A stretch of 64,000 bases of DNA from Alphaproteobacteria bacterium Ga0077535. GTDB taxonomy: Bacteria; Pseudomonadota; Alphaproteobacteria; Caulobacterales; Aquidulcibacteraceae. Made by a program: the position numbers and the translations under genes. The first letter of the stretch is position 1. Every line of letters begins with the position of its first letter. The notes beneath the pieces were generated by a model, which saw nothing but the letters and a program-made list of their open reading frames with translations, ran no database searches and was not told the origin of the DNA. Of this stretch, positions 53,789 through 62,033 are shown piece after piece. Location of the stretch: assembly GCA_001464425.1 (NCBI GenBank), contig LNEK01000040.1, positions 62,001-126,000 on the forward strand. The letters run 5' to 3'.

Positions 53789-54109
53789 ATGGCTGCGGCG
53801 ACAAAATCCAAAAAAGCGATACGCGATCTAGAAAGCAGGGCAGGCGAGGCTGCAGAGCTCTTAAAGCTGCTCGCGAACGATCAGCGGCTCATCATTTTGT
53901 GCCGGTTGAGCGAAAGCGAACTCTCGGTTTCCGAACTCGGTGAGCATGTGAACCTTGCCCAGTCGGCATTGTCGCAGCATTTGGCGAAGCTTCGCGCGCA
54001 AGGTCTCGTCGCCACGCGGCGCGAAGGGCAAAACATCTATTATCGGTTGGCGAGCCCGACGGCGCAAAAGCTTGTCGGCGCGCTCTGCGAACTCTACGGC
54101 GGCAAGTGA
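53789..54109 (+). CDS. ArsR-family regulator, two-cysteine BigR/SqrR-like persulfide sensor
   Basis: 106-aa winged-helix repressor. The HTH is VNLAQSALSQHLAKLRAQGLV, and the wing REGQNIYYRL. C38 (LIILCRL) and C100 (GALCELYGG) lie at positions equivalent to the Cys pair that forms a tetrasulfide in SqrR and BigR, while the metal-site CxC of classical ArsR is absent. The ATG at 53789 has AGGAG 6 bases upstream. Proximity to sulfide:quinone oxidoreductase, DUF2892 and thioredoxin genes supports control by reactive sulfur. Confidence 0.85.
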   Translation: MAAATKSKKAIRDLESRAGEAAELLKLLANDQRLIILCRLSESELSVSELGEHVNLAQSALSQHLAKLRAQGLVATRREGQNIYYRLASPTAQKLVGALCELYGGK

Positions 54110-54112
54110 TTC

Positions 54113-54316
54113 CTACTTGAAGAGGATGCCAGGCTTAAAACCGAGCCGTTTGAACACCATCGCGGCCGGGCAGAAGCCGGTAAACGCGGATTGAAACATA
54201 TTGAGACCGGCGAATGCCGAGAGCAGCACCCAATAGGGGTGGACCCAGGTCGCCAGCGCCAATCCGATCAGCACCACAAGCCCCGCAAGCGCGAAGACCG
54301 CGCGATCAATTGTCAT
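54113..54316 (-). CDS. DUF2892 small membrane protein
   Basis: 67 aa with two TM helices (AVFALAGLVVLIGLALATW and YWVLLSAFAGLNMFQSAF) and the family motif FTGFCPAAMVFKRLG. DUF2892 proteins often sit beside or are fused to rhodaneses and in sulfide-responsive clusters, as inner-membrane proteins of unknown activity. The start overlaps the trxC stop by 4 bases. Confidence 0.87.
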   Translation of the reverse strand: MTIDRAVFALAGLVVLIGLALATWVHPYWVLLSAFAGLNMFQSAFTGFCPAAMVFKRLGFKPGILFK

Positions 54317-54762
54317 GACAGGTTCTCCGAAATGGGAAGCGATGCGAGCTCGCTCTTCAGCCAAGTCTCTAATTGTGCGCCGTTCATCAGCCCGGCCTGA
54401 CGGGCGACTTCGCGGCCATTGTGGAAGAGGATGAGCGCTGGGATGCCCCGCACGCCGAGTTCGGCTGGGGCGCGGGTTTCATCGGCGTTGAGTTTGAGGA
54501 AGCGCACATTTGGTTCAAACTTTGCGGCCGCGGCGGCGAAAGTGGGCGCCATCATGCGGCAGGGTCCGCACCATTGCGCCCAGACATCGACGAGCACCGG
54601 GAGCGAGCTAAACTTCAAGTGCGCGGCAAACGCTGCATCGTCGACGTCGATCGGCGCCTTGATGAAAAGCCTTTCACCGCAGCTTCCGCACTTGGCCAAG
54701 TTCCGATCGCCGGCGCCAAGGCGATTGCCTCGATTGCAGGCGGGGCAAGCAACGCCAATCAA
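54313..54762 (-). CDS. trxC: Zinc-ribbon thioredoxin (TrxC type)
   Basis: 149-aa cytosolic disulfide reductase. The N-terminal zinc ribbon uses C6/C9 (CPAC) and C25/C28 (CGSC), and the active site is C65/C68 in WAQWCGPCRMM. The cis-Pro is in VRGIPALILFHNG. TrxC is the oxidative-stress thioredoxin and can reduce persulfides. It overlaps the sqr stop and the DUF2892 start by 4 bases each. Confidence 0.93.
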   Translation of the reverse strand: MIGVACPACNRGNRLGAGDRNLAKCGSCGERLFIKAPIDVDDAAFAAHLKFSSLPVLVDVWAQWCGPCRMMAPTFAAAAAKFEPNVRFLKLNADETRAPAELGVRGIPALILFHNGREVARQAGLMNGAQLETWLKSELASLPISENLS

Positions 54763-56039
54763 TGTTTGGTCTCCTTCAGCTTGGCGATACCCAGCACCTT
54801 GAGGGCAAGCGCCTCGTAGAAGGTCTCGCTTTGGCCGCGGCGGAGCTTGCCGATAAAGTATTTCTCAAATTGCTCTTTGGCCAAATGAACCCATTTGCCG
54901 TGCGCGGACCAGTTAACATTGCGCGGCGGGATTTGCGGCTGAGCGATGAACGCAACGCCCTCGTCGCCGAAATCAGCAAGGCAGACGGCATTCCAGGTGG
55001 CTTGCTCTTGCGGTGCTTTTCCCTGCAGCAGTGCGCCGATATTCTTGGCGGTGGCCGTCACCATCGATTCGATCATGAAGCCGGTCTTCGGCACGCCGAC
55101 CGGAACAGGTGTTTTGCCGGTGGGAGCAATGGCGACGGCGACGCCGATGCCGAAGACATTCGGATAGGTCGGATTGCGCTGGTATTTGTCGACCAGCACA
55201 AAGCCTCGGGGGTTCACCAGGCCTTCAATCCCCATGATCGCAGGCACGCCGCGGAAGGCTGGAAGCAGCATCGAATATTTGAACGGGAGATCGTGCGTGG
55301 CTTTGACCACGCCATCCTCGCTCAGCTCTTCAACGGTCATCTTGCTCTGTTCGATTTTCGCGATACGGGCGTTGGTGATCCACTTGATGTGGCGCTCGCG
55401 CATTTCGCTCTCGAGCAGGCCCTTAGTGTCGCCCACGCCGTCTAGACCAAGATGGCCGACATAAGGTTCAGCGGTGACGAAGGTCATCGGCACTTGGTCA
55501 CGCAACTTGCGGCGCCGGAGCTCTGTATCGAGGATCATCGCGAACTCGTAGGCCGGGCCGTAGCACGACGCCCCTTGGACAGCGCCGACAACAATTGGCC
55601 CGGGGGCTTCGCAGAAAGCATCGAACGCAGCCGCTGCGCGTTCGGCATGATCGACGTGGCAGATGGATTGCGTAAAACGCTCTGGCCCCAGGCCTTCGAT
55701 CTCATCGAAGGCAAGGTCTGGGCCCGTCGCGATGACGAGATAGTCGTAATTGAGCGACGAGCCGTCGTTGAGCTCAAGCCGGTTCTCGCTTGGATGCACA
55801 CGTTTGGCGCCTGCATTGTTGAAGGCGATGCCTTTGCGCTTCATCACGGGCGGCAGATCGACCTCAATCGCTTCGCGCGCGCGCCAGTTCACCGCCACCC
55901 AAGGGTTCGAAGGAACAAAATGGTAAGTGTCCCCCTTGGAGATGAGCACGACCTTATCTGAAGCGCGTGCTTCGACCTTGATTTCATAGGCCGCCAGAAC
56001 CCCGCCGAGGCCAGCGCCGACAATTGCTATGGTCGCCAT
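54759..56039 (-). CDS. sqr: Sulfide:quinone oxidoreductase
   Basis: 426-aa membrane-associated flavoprotein oxidising sulfide to persulfide or polysulfide with quinone as acceptor. FAD binding is IVGAGLGGVLAAYE at the N-terminus. The three redox cysteines are C127 (SICHVD), C159 (GASCYGP) and C353 (NAVCLADFG), the SQR triad that separates it from NADH dehydrogenase-2. A C-terminal amphipathic tail could attach to the membrane. It is first gene of the sqr-trxC-DUF2892 operon. Its upstream region holds a long inverted repeat. Confidence 0.9.
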   Translation of the reverse strand: MATIAIVGAGLGGVLAAYEIKVEARASDKVVLISKGDTYHFVPSNPWVAVNWRAREAIEVDLPPVMKRKGIAFNNAGAKRVHPSENRLELNDGSSLNYDYLVIATGPDLAFDEIEGLGPERFTQSICHVDHAERAAAAFDAFCEAPGPIVVGAVQGASCYGPAYEFAMILDTELRRRKLRDQVPMTFVTAEPYVGHLGLDGVGDTKGLLESEMRERHIKWITNARIAKIEQSKMTVEELSEDGVVKATHDLPFKYSMLLPAFRGVPAIMGIEGLVNPRGFVLVDKYQRNPTYPNVFGIGVAVAIAPTGKTPVPVGVPKTGFMIESMVTATAKNIGALLQGKAPQEQATWNAVCLADFGDEGVAFIAQPQIPPRNVNWSAHGKWVHLAKEQFEKYFIGKLRRGQSETFYEALALKVLGIAKLKETKH

Positions 56040-56067
56040 CTTCTTCCTCCAGGCGCACGCGGCGCCA

Positions 56068-56101
56068 TTGCATATATATTAGTATTTGCGTATATATGCA
56101 A
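56068..56101. promoter_or_regulatory. Perfect-armed inverted repeat, candidate ArsR/BigR operator
   Basis: TTGCATATATA, a 12-base spacer, and TATATATGCAA: 11-base arms with no mismatch, 28 bases before the sqr start and between the divergent sqr and RND operons. The AT-rich symmetric site in GC-rich DNA is suited to a winged-helix ArsR dimer and could control both directions. Confidence 0.75.
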
Positions 56102-56212
56102 GTAAATGAGTGTGACGCAGAGGGAAGATCGCGAGTCGCGCGGGGCGGCGCCTTGATCTCACGCAACATCGGCATCGATTTGGCGCCGCAGGGTCGGCGG
56201 AGGAGTTCGCAC

Positions 56213-57244
56213 ATGAGACGGGTTCACGGTTGGCTGGCGGCGCTGATGCTGCTCTGCGCGTGCGGTCAGCCCGAACGGGCGCCCGAGGCGCCTGCGCAGC
56301 AGCATGCTGGCGAACTGACGATCCAGCGCGCCGTGGCGCCAGACTTCAAGACAGTCTCGGCCGTCCTCACCAGCCGGGATGTGGGCGATGCGCGTGCTCG
56401 CATTGGCGGCACTTTGACTCGCCTGATGGTGCGTGAAGGGGAGCAGGTAAGACGCGGCCAGGTCGTCGCGATCATCAGCGATCAGCGTCTCGCGCTTGAG
56501 GCGCAGGCCGGTTCCGCCGGGATCGCAGCGGCTGAGGCGTCTGCTGAGCGCGCCCGCGCCGATCAGGCGCGTTTTCAGATACTTTTTGAACGCGGCTTTC
56601 TTTCGCAAGCGCGTATGGATCAGGTCAACGCTGAAACCCGTGCGGCAGAGGCGCAGCTACGGGTAGCCCGCTCACAAGGCGGCGCGCTTTCGGAGGCCAA
56701 CGCGCAAGGGCGCGTGCTCTCGCCAGCGGATGGGCGCGTCACCCGAGCGCCGATCCCACAAGGCGCCGTGGTGATGCCAGGTGAAGTCGTGGTGGCTATC
56801 GCGACAGGCGCGCGCGTGCTGCGGCTTGAGTTGCCGGAGGCGCAGGCTGAGTTCCTGAGCGAAGGTCAGGAGATTCGGATACTCGATGCTCAAGACGATG
56901 GCGCTGCGCGCCTCGTACGCGTGCGCCAGGTCTACCCAGCGATCGAGAACGGTCGGGTGATGGCCGATCTGGACGCCCAAGGCTTTGACGGCGAATTCGT
57001 CGGCGCGCGTGTGCGCGTGCTCATTCCCGCGGGCGAGCGGCAAGCCATCGTGATCCCAGGGCGCTACATCGAAACCCGCTATGGCGTTGACTATGTGCGG
57101 CTGATGCGCGCCGGCGGCGCTGTCATCGATGCGCCGGTGCAACGGGGCGGCGCGTTGCCAACTGAAGCTTCGCCCGACGGCGTGGAGATATTGTCTGGCC
57201 TTGCCTCCGGCGACGTCATCGTGCTGCCGGAGCCGCGCACATGA
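56213..57244 (+). CDS. Lipid-anchored RND periplasmic adaptor subunit
   Basis: 343-aa HlyD/MFP-family lipoprotein: signal MRRVHGWLAALMLLCACGQ (lipidation at C15 or C17). The first lipoyl half LMVREGEQVRRGQVVAIISD is near residue 75, a coiled hairpin runs to about 155, and the second half VLSPADGRVTRAPIPQG follows. The ATG at 56213 has AGGAG 8 bases upstream. The stop overlaps the pump start by 4 bases. No outer-membrane channel is adjacent. Confidence 0.9.
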   Translation: MRRVHGWLAALMLLCACGQPERAPEAPAQQHAGELTIQRAVAPDFKTVSAVLTSRDVGDARARIGGTLTRLMVREGEQVRRGQVVAIISDQRLALEAQAGSAGIAAAEASAERARADQARFQILFERGFLSQARMDQVNAETRAAEAQLRVARSQGGALSEANAQGRVLSPADGRVTRAPIPQGAVVMPGEVVVAIATGARVLRLELPEAQAEFLSEGQEIRILDAQDDGAARLVRVRQVYPAIENGRVMADLDAQGFDGEFVGARVRVLIPAGERQAIVIPGRYIETRYGVDYVRLMRAGGAVIDAPVQRGGALPTEASPDGVEILSGLASGDVIVLPEPRT

Positions 57245-60200
57245 AGCTCGGCATTTCAGGCTTTCTCACCAAGAGCACAATTCGCTCGCCGCTGACGCCG
57301 CTCTTTCTCCTGACCGCGCTCGCCGTCGGGCTTTTGGCGCTGTTCACTATTCCGCGTGAGGAAGAGCCTCAGATTTCCGTGCCATTGGTCGATATCAGCG
57401 TGCGCGCCGATGGCCTTCGAGCGCCCGACGCGGTTGAGCTCATCACTAAACCACTAGAGACGATCGTCAAAGGCGTAGAGGGCGTCGAGCACGTCTACAG
57501 CCAAACCGAGGATGACCGGGTTCTGGTCACCGCGCGCTTTCTCGTCGGCACGGATCCGGACGACGCGATCGTGCGCATCCAGCAGGAGATCCGCGCAAAT
57601 TACGATCGCATCCCAGTTGGCATTCCCGAGCCGCAGATTGTCGCGCGCGGGGTAAATGACGTGCCGATCATGGTGATCACGCTCTCGCCGAGCGCTGAAG
57701 CCGCAGATCGTTGGGACGACAGCGCGCTCTATCGGGTCGCCGACGAATTGCAGAGCGAGTTGATGAAGGTCGATGATGTCGGCCTCACCTTCATCGTCGG
57801 CGGGCGGCCGCAGGAAATCAGGATCGCGCCCGATCCGGGCCGACTGGCTCTCTATGGCGTGCCGCTCGGCCGCGTCATCGAAGCTGTCCAGAACGCCAAT
57901 CGTGCTTTTCCGGGCGGAGATCTTCGCGGTCCTGACGGCACGACCTCCACCGCGATTGGCCAAACCCTCGACGATCCCGCTGAAATTGGCCTGCTGACCG
58001 TGCAGGCCGCCGATGGACGATCGGTGTACGTCAGAGACGTCGCTGAAGTGACACTCGGGCCGCGCGAAGACCAAGCTCGCGTCTGGCGCTTTACCCGCGA
58101 AGGCGAAAATCAGCGCGTGGCGCCGGCCGTCAGTCTCGCCATCGCCAAACGCGACGGCGCCAATGCGGTGACTGTCTCACAAGCGGTCGAAGCGCGCCTC
58201 CATGCACTGGAAGGGCGCCTGATCCCGGATGGCGTCGCGGTCGCCATCACGCGCAATTATGGCGAGACCGCGAACGAGAAAGCCAACGAACTCCTCTTCC
58301 ATCTTGGCCTTGCGACGCTCTCGATCGTGGCGCTCATCTTCTTCGCCATCGGCCGCCGCGAAGCGATGGTGACGGCAGTCGTCATACCGACGACTATCCT
58401 CCTCACTCTCTTTGCCTCGAACTTGATGGGCTACACCATCAATCGCGTCAGCCTCTTTGCGATTATCTTTTCGATCGGCATTCTCGTCGACGACGCGATC
58501 GTCATCATTGAGAATATCGCCAGACACTGGGCCATGCGGGATGGTCGTTCGCGCATCGATGCGGCGATTGCGGCAGTGGCGGAAGTCGGGAATCCAACCA
58601 TCGTTGCGACGCTGACCGTCGTCGCCGCGTTGTTGCCGATGATGTTCGTCTCGGGCTTGATGGGCCCCTATATGGCGCCGATCCCAGCGAATGCCTCGGC
58701 GGCCATGCTGTTCTCCTTCTTTGTCGCCGTGGTGATCGCGCCTTGGCTGATGATTAAGTTTGCACCGAAAGCTGCCGGTTCTGCTGCGCAGGCGCATGAC
58801 CATGACGAAGAAGGGTTCTTTGGCCGCATGTACCGGCGTGTCGCGGCGCCCATCATTCGCTCGCGCAAGGGAGCTCGGAAGTTTCTTGTGATCGTGGGTG
58901 TTGCGACCCTGGTGGCCTGCGCGTTGTTTGCGACTCGAACGGTCCGTGTGAAATTGCTGCCGTTCGACAACAAGTCCGAGCTGCAAGTCGTCGTGGACTT
59001 GCCCGAAGGCGCGTCGTTGGAAGCGACAGAGCGTGTCCTCATTGAAGCCGCGACGATCTCAGCCGCGGTGCCCGAAGTTGTGTCGGTCGACGCTTACGCC
59101 GGTACGGCAGCGCCCTTCAACTTCAATGGCCTTGTGCGCCATTACTACATGCGCCAGCGCCCTGAGCTTGGCGATCTGCAAGTTACGCTTCTGCCCAAGG
59201 GAGATCGCAGCCGGACTAGTCACGCCATCGCGCTTGATTTGCGAGAGCGGCTACAAGCGCTGAGCGTGCCCGCTGGAGCGGTTGTGCGTGTGGTCGAAGT
59301 GCCGCCGGGGCCGCCGGTTATTGCAACCTTGTTGGCTGAAGTTTATGGCCCGGACGCACAGACGCGCCGTGAAGTTGCGCGCCAGCTGCAGGGCATTTTT
59401 GCCGAAGTGCCGTATTTGGTCGATATCGACAACGGCTTCGGCGTCGAGCGCCCGCGTCTTCGTCTTACACCCAATCGCGAGCAACTGGAATTCTTCGGTG
59501 TCTCCGAACGCGACATGATGGATTCCGTCGCTGTCGCCATGGGTGGAGAAGTCATTGGCTATTCGCATCGCGGCGAGGGGCGCAATCCGATCGAGATCGC
59601 CGTGCGATTGCCACAGTCCGCGCGGTCGTGGACTCAGAGTCTTGCATCTATGCCGGTCGCCGCCAGCCAAGATGGCGCGCGGCTGGTTGAACTGGGCGAG
59701 CTCGTGACTGCGGAGACCGAGGCCGGATCCTATCCCATCTTCCGTCGCAACGGACGCTACGCCGAAATGGTGATGGCCGAGCTTGCCGGGGCGTATGAGG
59801 CGCCGATCTACGGCATGCTCGATGTTGAGCGGCTCGTGCGCGCGCACGATTGGGGCGATCTGCCTCGGCCAAACATCATCATGTACGGGCAACCCGCTGA
59901 CGAGAGCGTCCCATCTTTGCTTTGGGACGGCGAGTGGGAGATCACCTACGTCACTTTCCGCGATATGGGCGCGGCCTTTGCCGTCGCGATCTTGGCGATC
60001 TACATTCTGGTCGTTGCGCAGTTCAAAAGCTTCAAGCTGCCGCTCGTCATTTTGACGCCGATCCCGCTGACGCTCATCGGCATTGTCATCGGCCACATTT
60101 TGTTCAACGCGCCGTTTACAGCGACCTCGATGATTGGCTTCATCGCGCTTGCCGGCATCATCGTTAGAAACTCAATCCTTTTGGTGGATTTCATCCGCCA

Positions 60201-60468
60201 CGCCAAGACGGTGGACCGGCCGCTGCGCGAAGTTCTGCTTGAGGCAGGCGCCATTCGCTTCAAGCCCATCATGCTGACTGCGCTCGCCGCCATGATTGGC
60301 GCCGGCGTCATTTTGTTTGACCCGATCTTTCAGGGGCTGGCGATTTCGCTGCTGTTTGGATTGGCGTCGTCGACGCTGCTGACGGTGCTGGTGATCCCCG
60401 CCATCTACGTCGTGATGCGCGACGATGAGAAGTCGCCCGATGCGTCATCGCTGGCCGAGGCGAGGTAA
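57241..60468 (+). CDS. RND efflux permease of the sulfide-responsive locus
   Basis: 1075-aa, 12-TM RND transporter of the HAE1-like class. The TM4 motif is GILVDDAIVIIENIARHWAM near residue 412, and a second-half counterpart GIIVRNSILLVDFIRHA is near 975. No CzcA metal signature (the DFG...D...E pattern) is evident. Located divergently from sqr and followed by another DUF2892 gene, it may export sulfur-containing toxic compounds, or the locus may have recruited it for another substrate. Confidence 0.9.
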   Translation: MKLGISGFLTKSTIRSPLTPLFLLTALAVGLLALFTIPREEEPQISVPLVDISVRADGLRAPDAVELITKPLETIVKGVEGVEHVYSQTEDDRVLVTARFLVGTDPDDAIVRIQQEIRANYDRIPVGIPEPQIVARGVNDVPIMVITLSPSAEAADRWDDSALYRVADELQSELMKVDDVGLTFIVGGRPQEIRIAPDPGRLALYGVPLGRVIEAVQNANRAFPGGDLRGPDGTTSTAIGQTLDDPAEIGLLTVQAADGRSVYVRDVAEVTLGPREDQARVWRFTREGENQRVAPAVSLAIAKRDGANAVTVSQAVEARLHALEGRLIPDGVAVAITRNYGETANEKANELLFHLGLATLSIVALIFFAIGRREAMVTAVVIPTTILLTLFASNLMGYTINRVSLFAIIFSIGILVDDAIVIIENIARHWAMRDGRSRIDAAIAAVAEVGNPTIVATLTVVAALLPMMFVSGLMGPYMAPIPANASAAMLFSFFVAVVIAPWLMIKFAPKAAGSAAQAHDHDEEGFFGRMYRRVAAPIIRSRKGARKFLVIVGVATLVACALFATRTVRVKLLPFDNKSELQVVVDLPEGASLEATERVLIEAATISAAVPEVVSVDAYAGTAAPFNFNGLVRHYYMRQRPELGDLQVTLLPKGDRSRTSHAIALDLRERLQALSVPAGAVVRVVEVPPGPPVIATLLAEVYGPDAQTRREVARQLQGIFAEVPYLVDIDNGFGVERPRLRLTPNREQLEFFGVSERDMMDSVAVAMGGEVIGYSHRGEGRNPIEIAVRLPQSARSWTQSLASMPVAASQDGARLVELGELVTAETEAGSYPIFRRNGRYAEMVMAELAGAYEAPIYGMLDVERLVRAHDWGDLPRPNIIMYGQPADESVPSLLWDGEWEITYVTFRDMGAAFAVAILAIYILVVAQFKSFKLPLVILTPIPLTLIGIVIGHILFNAPFTATSMIGFIALAGIIVRNSILLVDFIRHAKTVDRPLREVLLEAGAIRFKPIMLTALAAMIGAGVILFDPIFQGLAISLLFGLASSTLLTVLVIPAIYVVMRDDEKSPDASSLAEAR

Positions 60469-60508
60469 TCAGCGCGATCAAGAATTTGCTGAGCAAAGGA
60501 GAAGAGTA

Positions 60509-60703
60509 ATGCTGATCAATGAGGGCGCTTTGGATCGAATCATTCGCGTGATCGCTGGCGCTGCGATCATTTCGCTCGTGTTCGTCGGACCGCAGAGTCC
60601 GTGGGCGTGGCTTGGCGTTGTGCCGCTGCTCACCGGTTTGGTGGGCTTCTGCCCAGCGTACGCCCTGTTTGGCGTCAACACTTGCGGCGCCCCCAAGCCA
60701 TAG
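60509..60703 (+). CDS. DUF2892 small membrane protein
   Basis: 64 aa, two TM helices (IRVIAGAAIISLVFVG and WAWLGVVPLLTGLVGF) and the family motif FCPAYALFGVNTCG. It is the second DUF2892 gene of the locus and 40 bases after the RND pump, with GGAG before the ATG. The shared membrane protein on both arms of the divergent locus suggests common function. After it, 60704-60993 holds no gene that I can support. Confidence 0.85.
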   Translation: MLINEGALDRIIRVIAGAAIISLVFVGPQSPWAWLGVVPLLTGLVGFCPAYALFGVNTCGAPKP

Positions 60704-60993
60704 CAGGAGGCCGGACTGCGCTGCAGATGTTCGTTTTGGGGCGTGCAAGGCGTCGGTTCCGAAAGTGGGATGTATCGGGAGCGCCGCGTCGACATGTAGA
60801 GTCTGGAATGCGTCACGAAGAAGACGCTCGTTGCAAAGCGTCCAGCGTCCGCAGTCGGGCGAAAAGCGGACTCTTGCGTCCGGGGGCTCCGTCGTCCCTC
60901 TCCGGCGCGAGCGCGGCGATCAGTAATCGCGCCTACCGATTGCGTCCCATCCGCTACCGCCCCTAAACTCTCCGCGGCGAGGGGAGATCAATC

Positions 60994-61536
60994 ATGTCTG
61001 AGCGTATGAATATTGCGTCGTGGTCGAGCGTTATCGGCACGTGGGTGGGCATCGGCGCGGCGGCGTTTGGCGGCTATACGGCGCTGCAAACCTATAATGA
61101 GGAAGTCGCGAAAATGGAGGATGCGCGCGTCGTCCAGACGTTCAGCTTCCTTGAAATGTTCAATAGTTCGCAGCGCCTGCAGAGCCGCCAATTGGTGATG
61201 GCTGCAGCGAATGGCGGTGAGCCGATTGCCGGCCACGATCTTTGGGTGACGCTCGATTTTTTCGACGCGCTGCAAATCTGCGTTGAGCGCGGTCTGTGCG
61301 ATCAGGAGCTCGCGGTGCAACTTTTCCAACCGTACGCGGCGCCGATCTGGAATGGCTTGGGTGATGAGATCACCGCCGGTCGCACCGAGAGCGATCCGAA
61401 TATGGGCGGCGGCGTCGAATGGCTCGCAAGCTTGCCGCCGCCGACCCCGTTCGTGGCGGAGTCGGGCGAAGCCCCTGCGCCTGAACAAGCGCCTGCTGCG
61501 GAAGAAATTTCGGCTGAGCCTGAAGCGGCGCAGTAA
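60994..61536 (+). CDS. One-TM protein of unknown function
   Basis: 180 aa. The TM segment is at about 10-28 (VIGTWVGIGAAAFGGYTAL), then a helical domain with two Cys (ALQICVERGLC) and a Pro/Ala/Glu-rich C-terminal tail from about 145. GGGGAG precedes the ATG. The layout (N-terminal TM, helical domain about 100 residues long, low-complexity tail) resembles the first part of the protein at 44568-45557, but clear homology is not visible. Confidence 0.65.
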   Translation: MSERMNIASWSSVIGTWVGIGAAAFGGYTALQTYNEEVAKMEDARVVQTFSFLEMFNSSQRLQSRQLVMAAANGGEPIAGHDLWVTLDFFDALQICVERGLCDQELAVQLFQPYAAPIWNGLGDEITAGRTESDPNMGGGVEWLASLPPPTPFVAESGEAPAPEQAPAAEEISAEPEAAQ

Positions 61537-61624
61537 AGCTCACTAACCGCGGCGCCGCAGCGTCATAGCTTGACGCTGCGCGCACGCGCGCCGAACACTC
61601 CGCCCACAAAGGGAGAAAAACGCC

Positions 61625-62011
61625 ATGGCTCAAATTGGGTATGTCTGTCTCGGCGCCAACGATTTCGATCGCGCGTGCGCTTTCTACGATACGCTGACGA
61701 CGGAGCTCGGCGGCAAGAAGCTATTTCCGACGCCGCACGGGCAAATGTATCGCCTCGGCGGCGGCGCAATGATCATGGTGACGCGCCCGTACAACGAACA
61801 AGAAGCGCATCCCGGAAACGGCACCATGCTCGCGATCAATGTCGACGAGCAGGCGGATGTTGCGCGCATCTACGAAAAAGCGCTCTCACTCGGCGCCACG
61901 TGCGAAGGCAAGCCCGGCGCGCGCGGCGCCTTCGGCGACTTCGCGTACTTCCGCGATCCTGACGGCAACAAACTCGCCGTGTTCTGGACCGAGCGGCAGA
62001 AGAAGCAATAA
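61625..62011 (+). CDS. VOC-superfamily (glyoxalase/bleomycin-resistance-like) protein
   Basis: 128-aa single vicinal-oxygen-chelate domain: YVCLGANDFDRACAFYDTL in the first repeat and FAYFRDPDGNKLAVFW at the end, the usual metal-binding region. Substrate and metal are unknown. Confidence 0.87.
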   Translation: MAQIGYVCLGANDFDRACAFYDTLTTELGGKKLFPTPHGQMYRLGGGAMIMVTRPYNEQEAHPGNGTMLAINVDEQADVARIYEKALSLGATCEGKPGARGAFGDFAYFRDPDGNKLAVFWTERQKKQ

Positions 62012-62033
62012 CGGAGCAGGCCCGCGCGTACGC

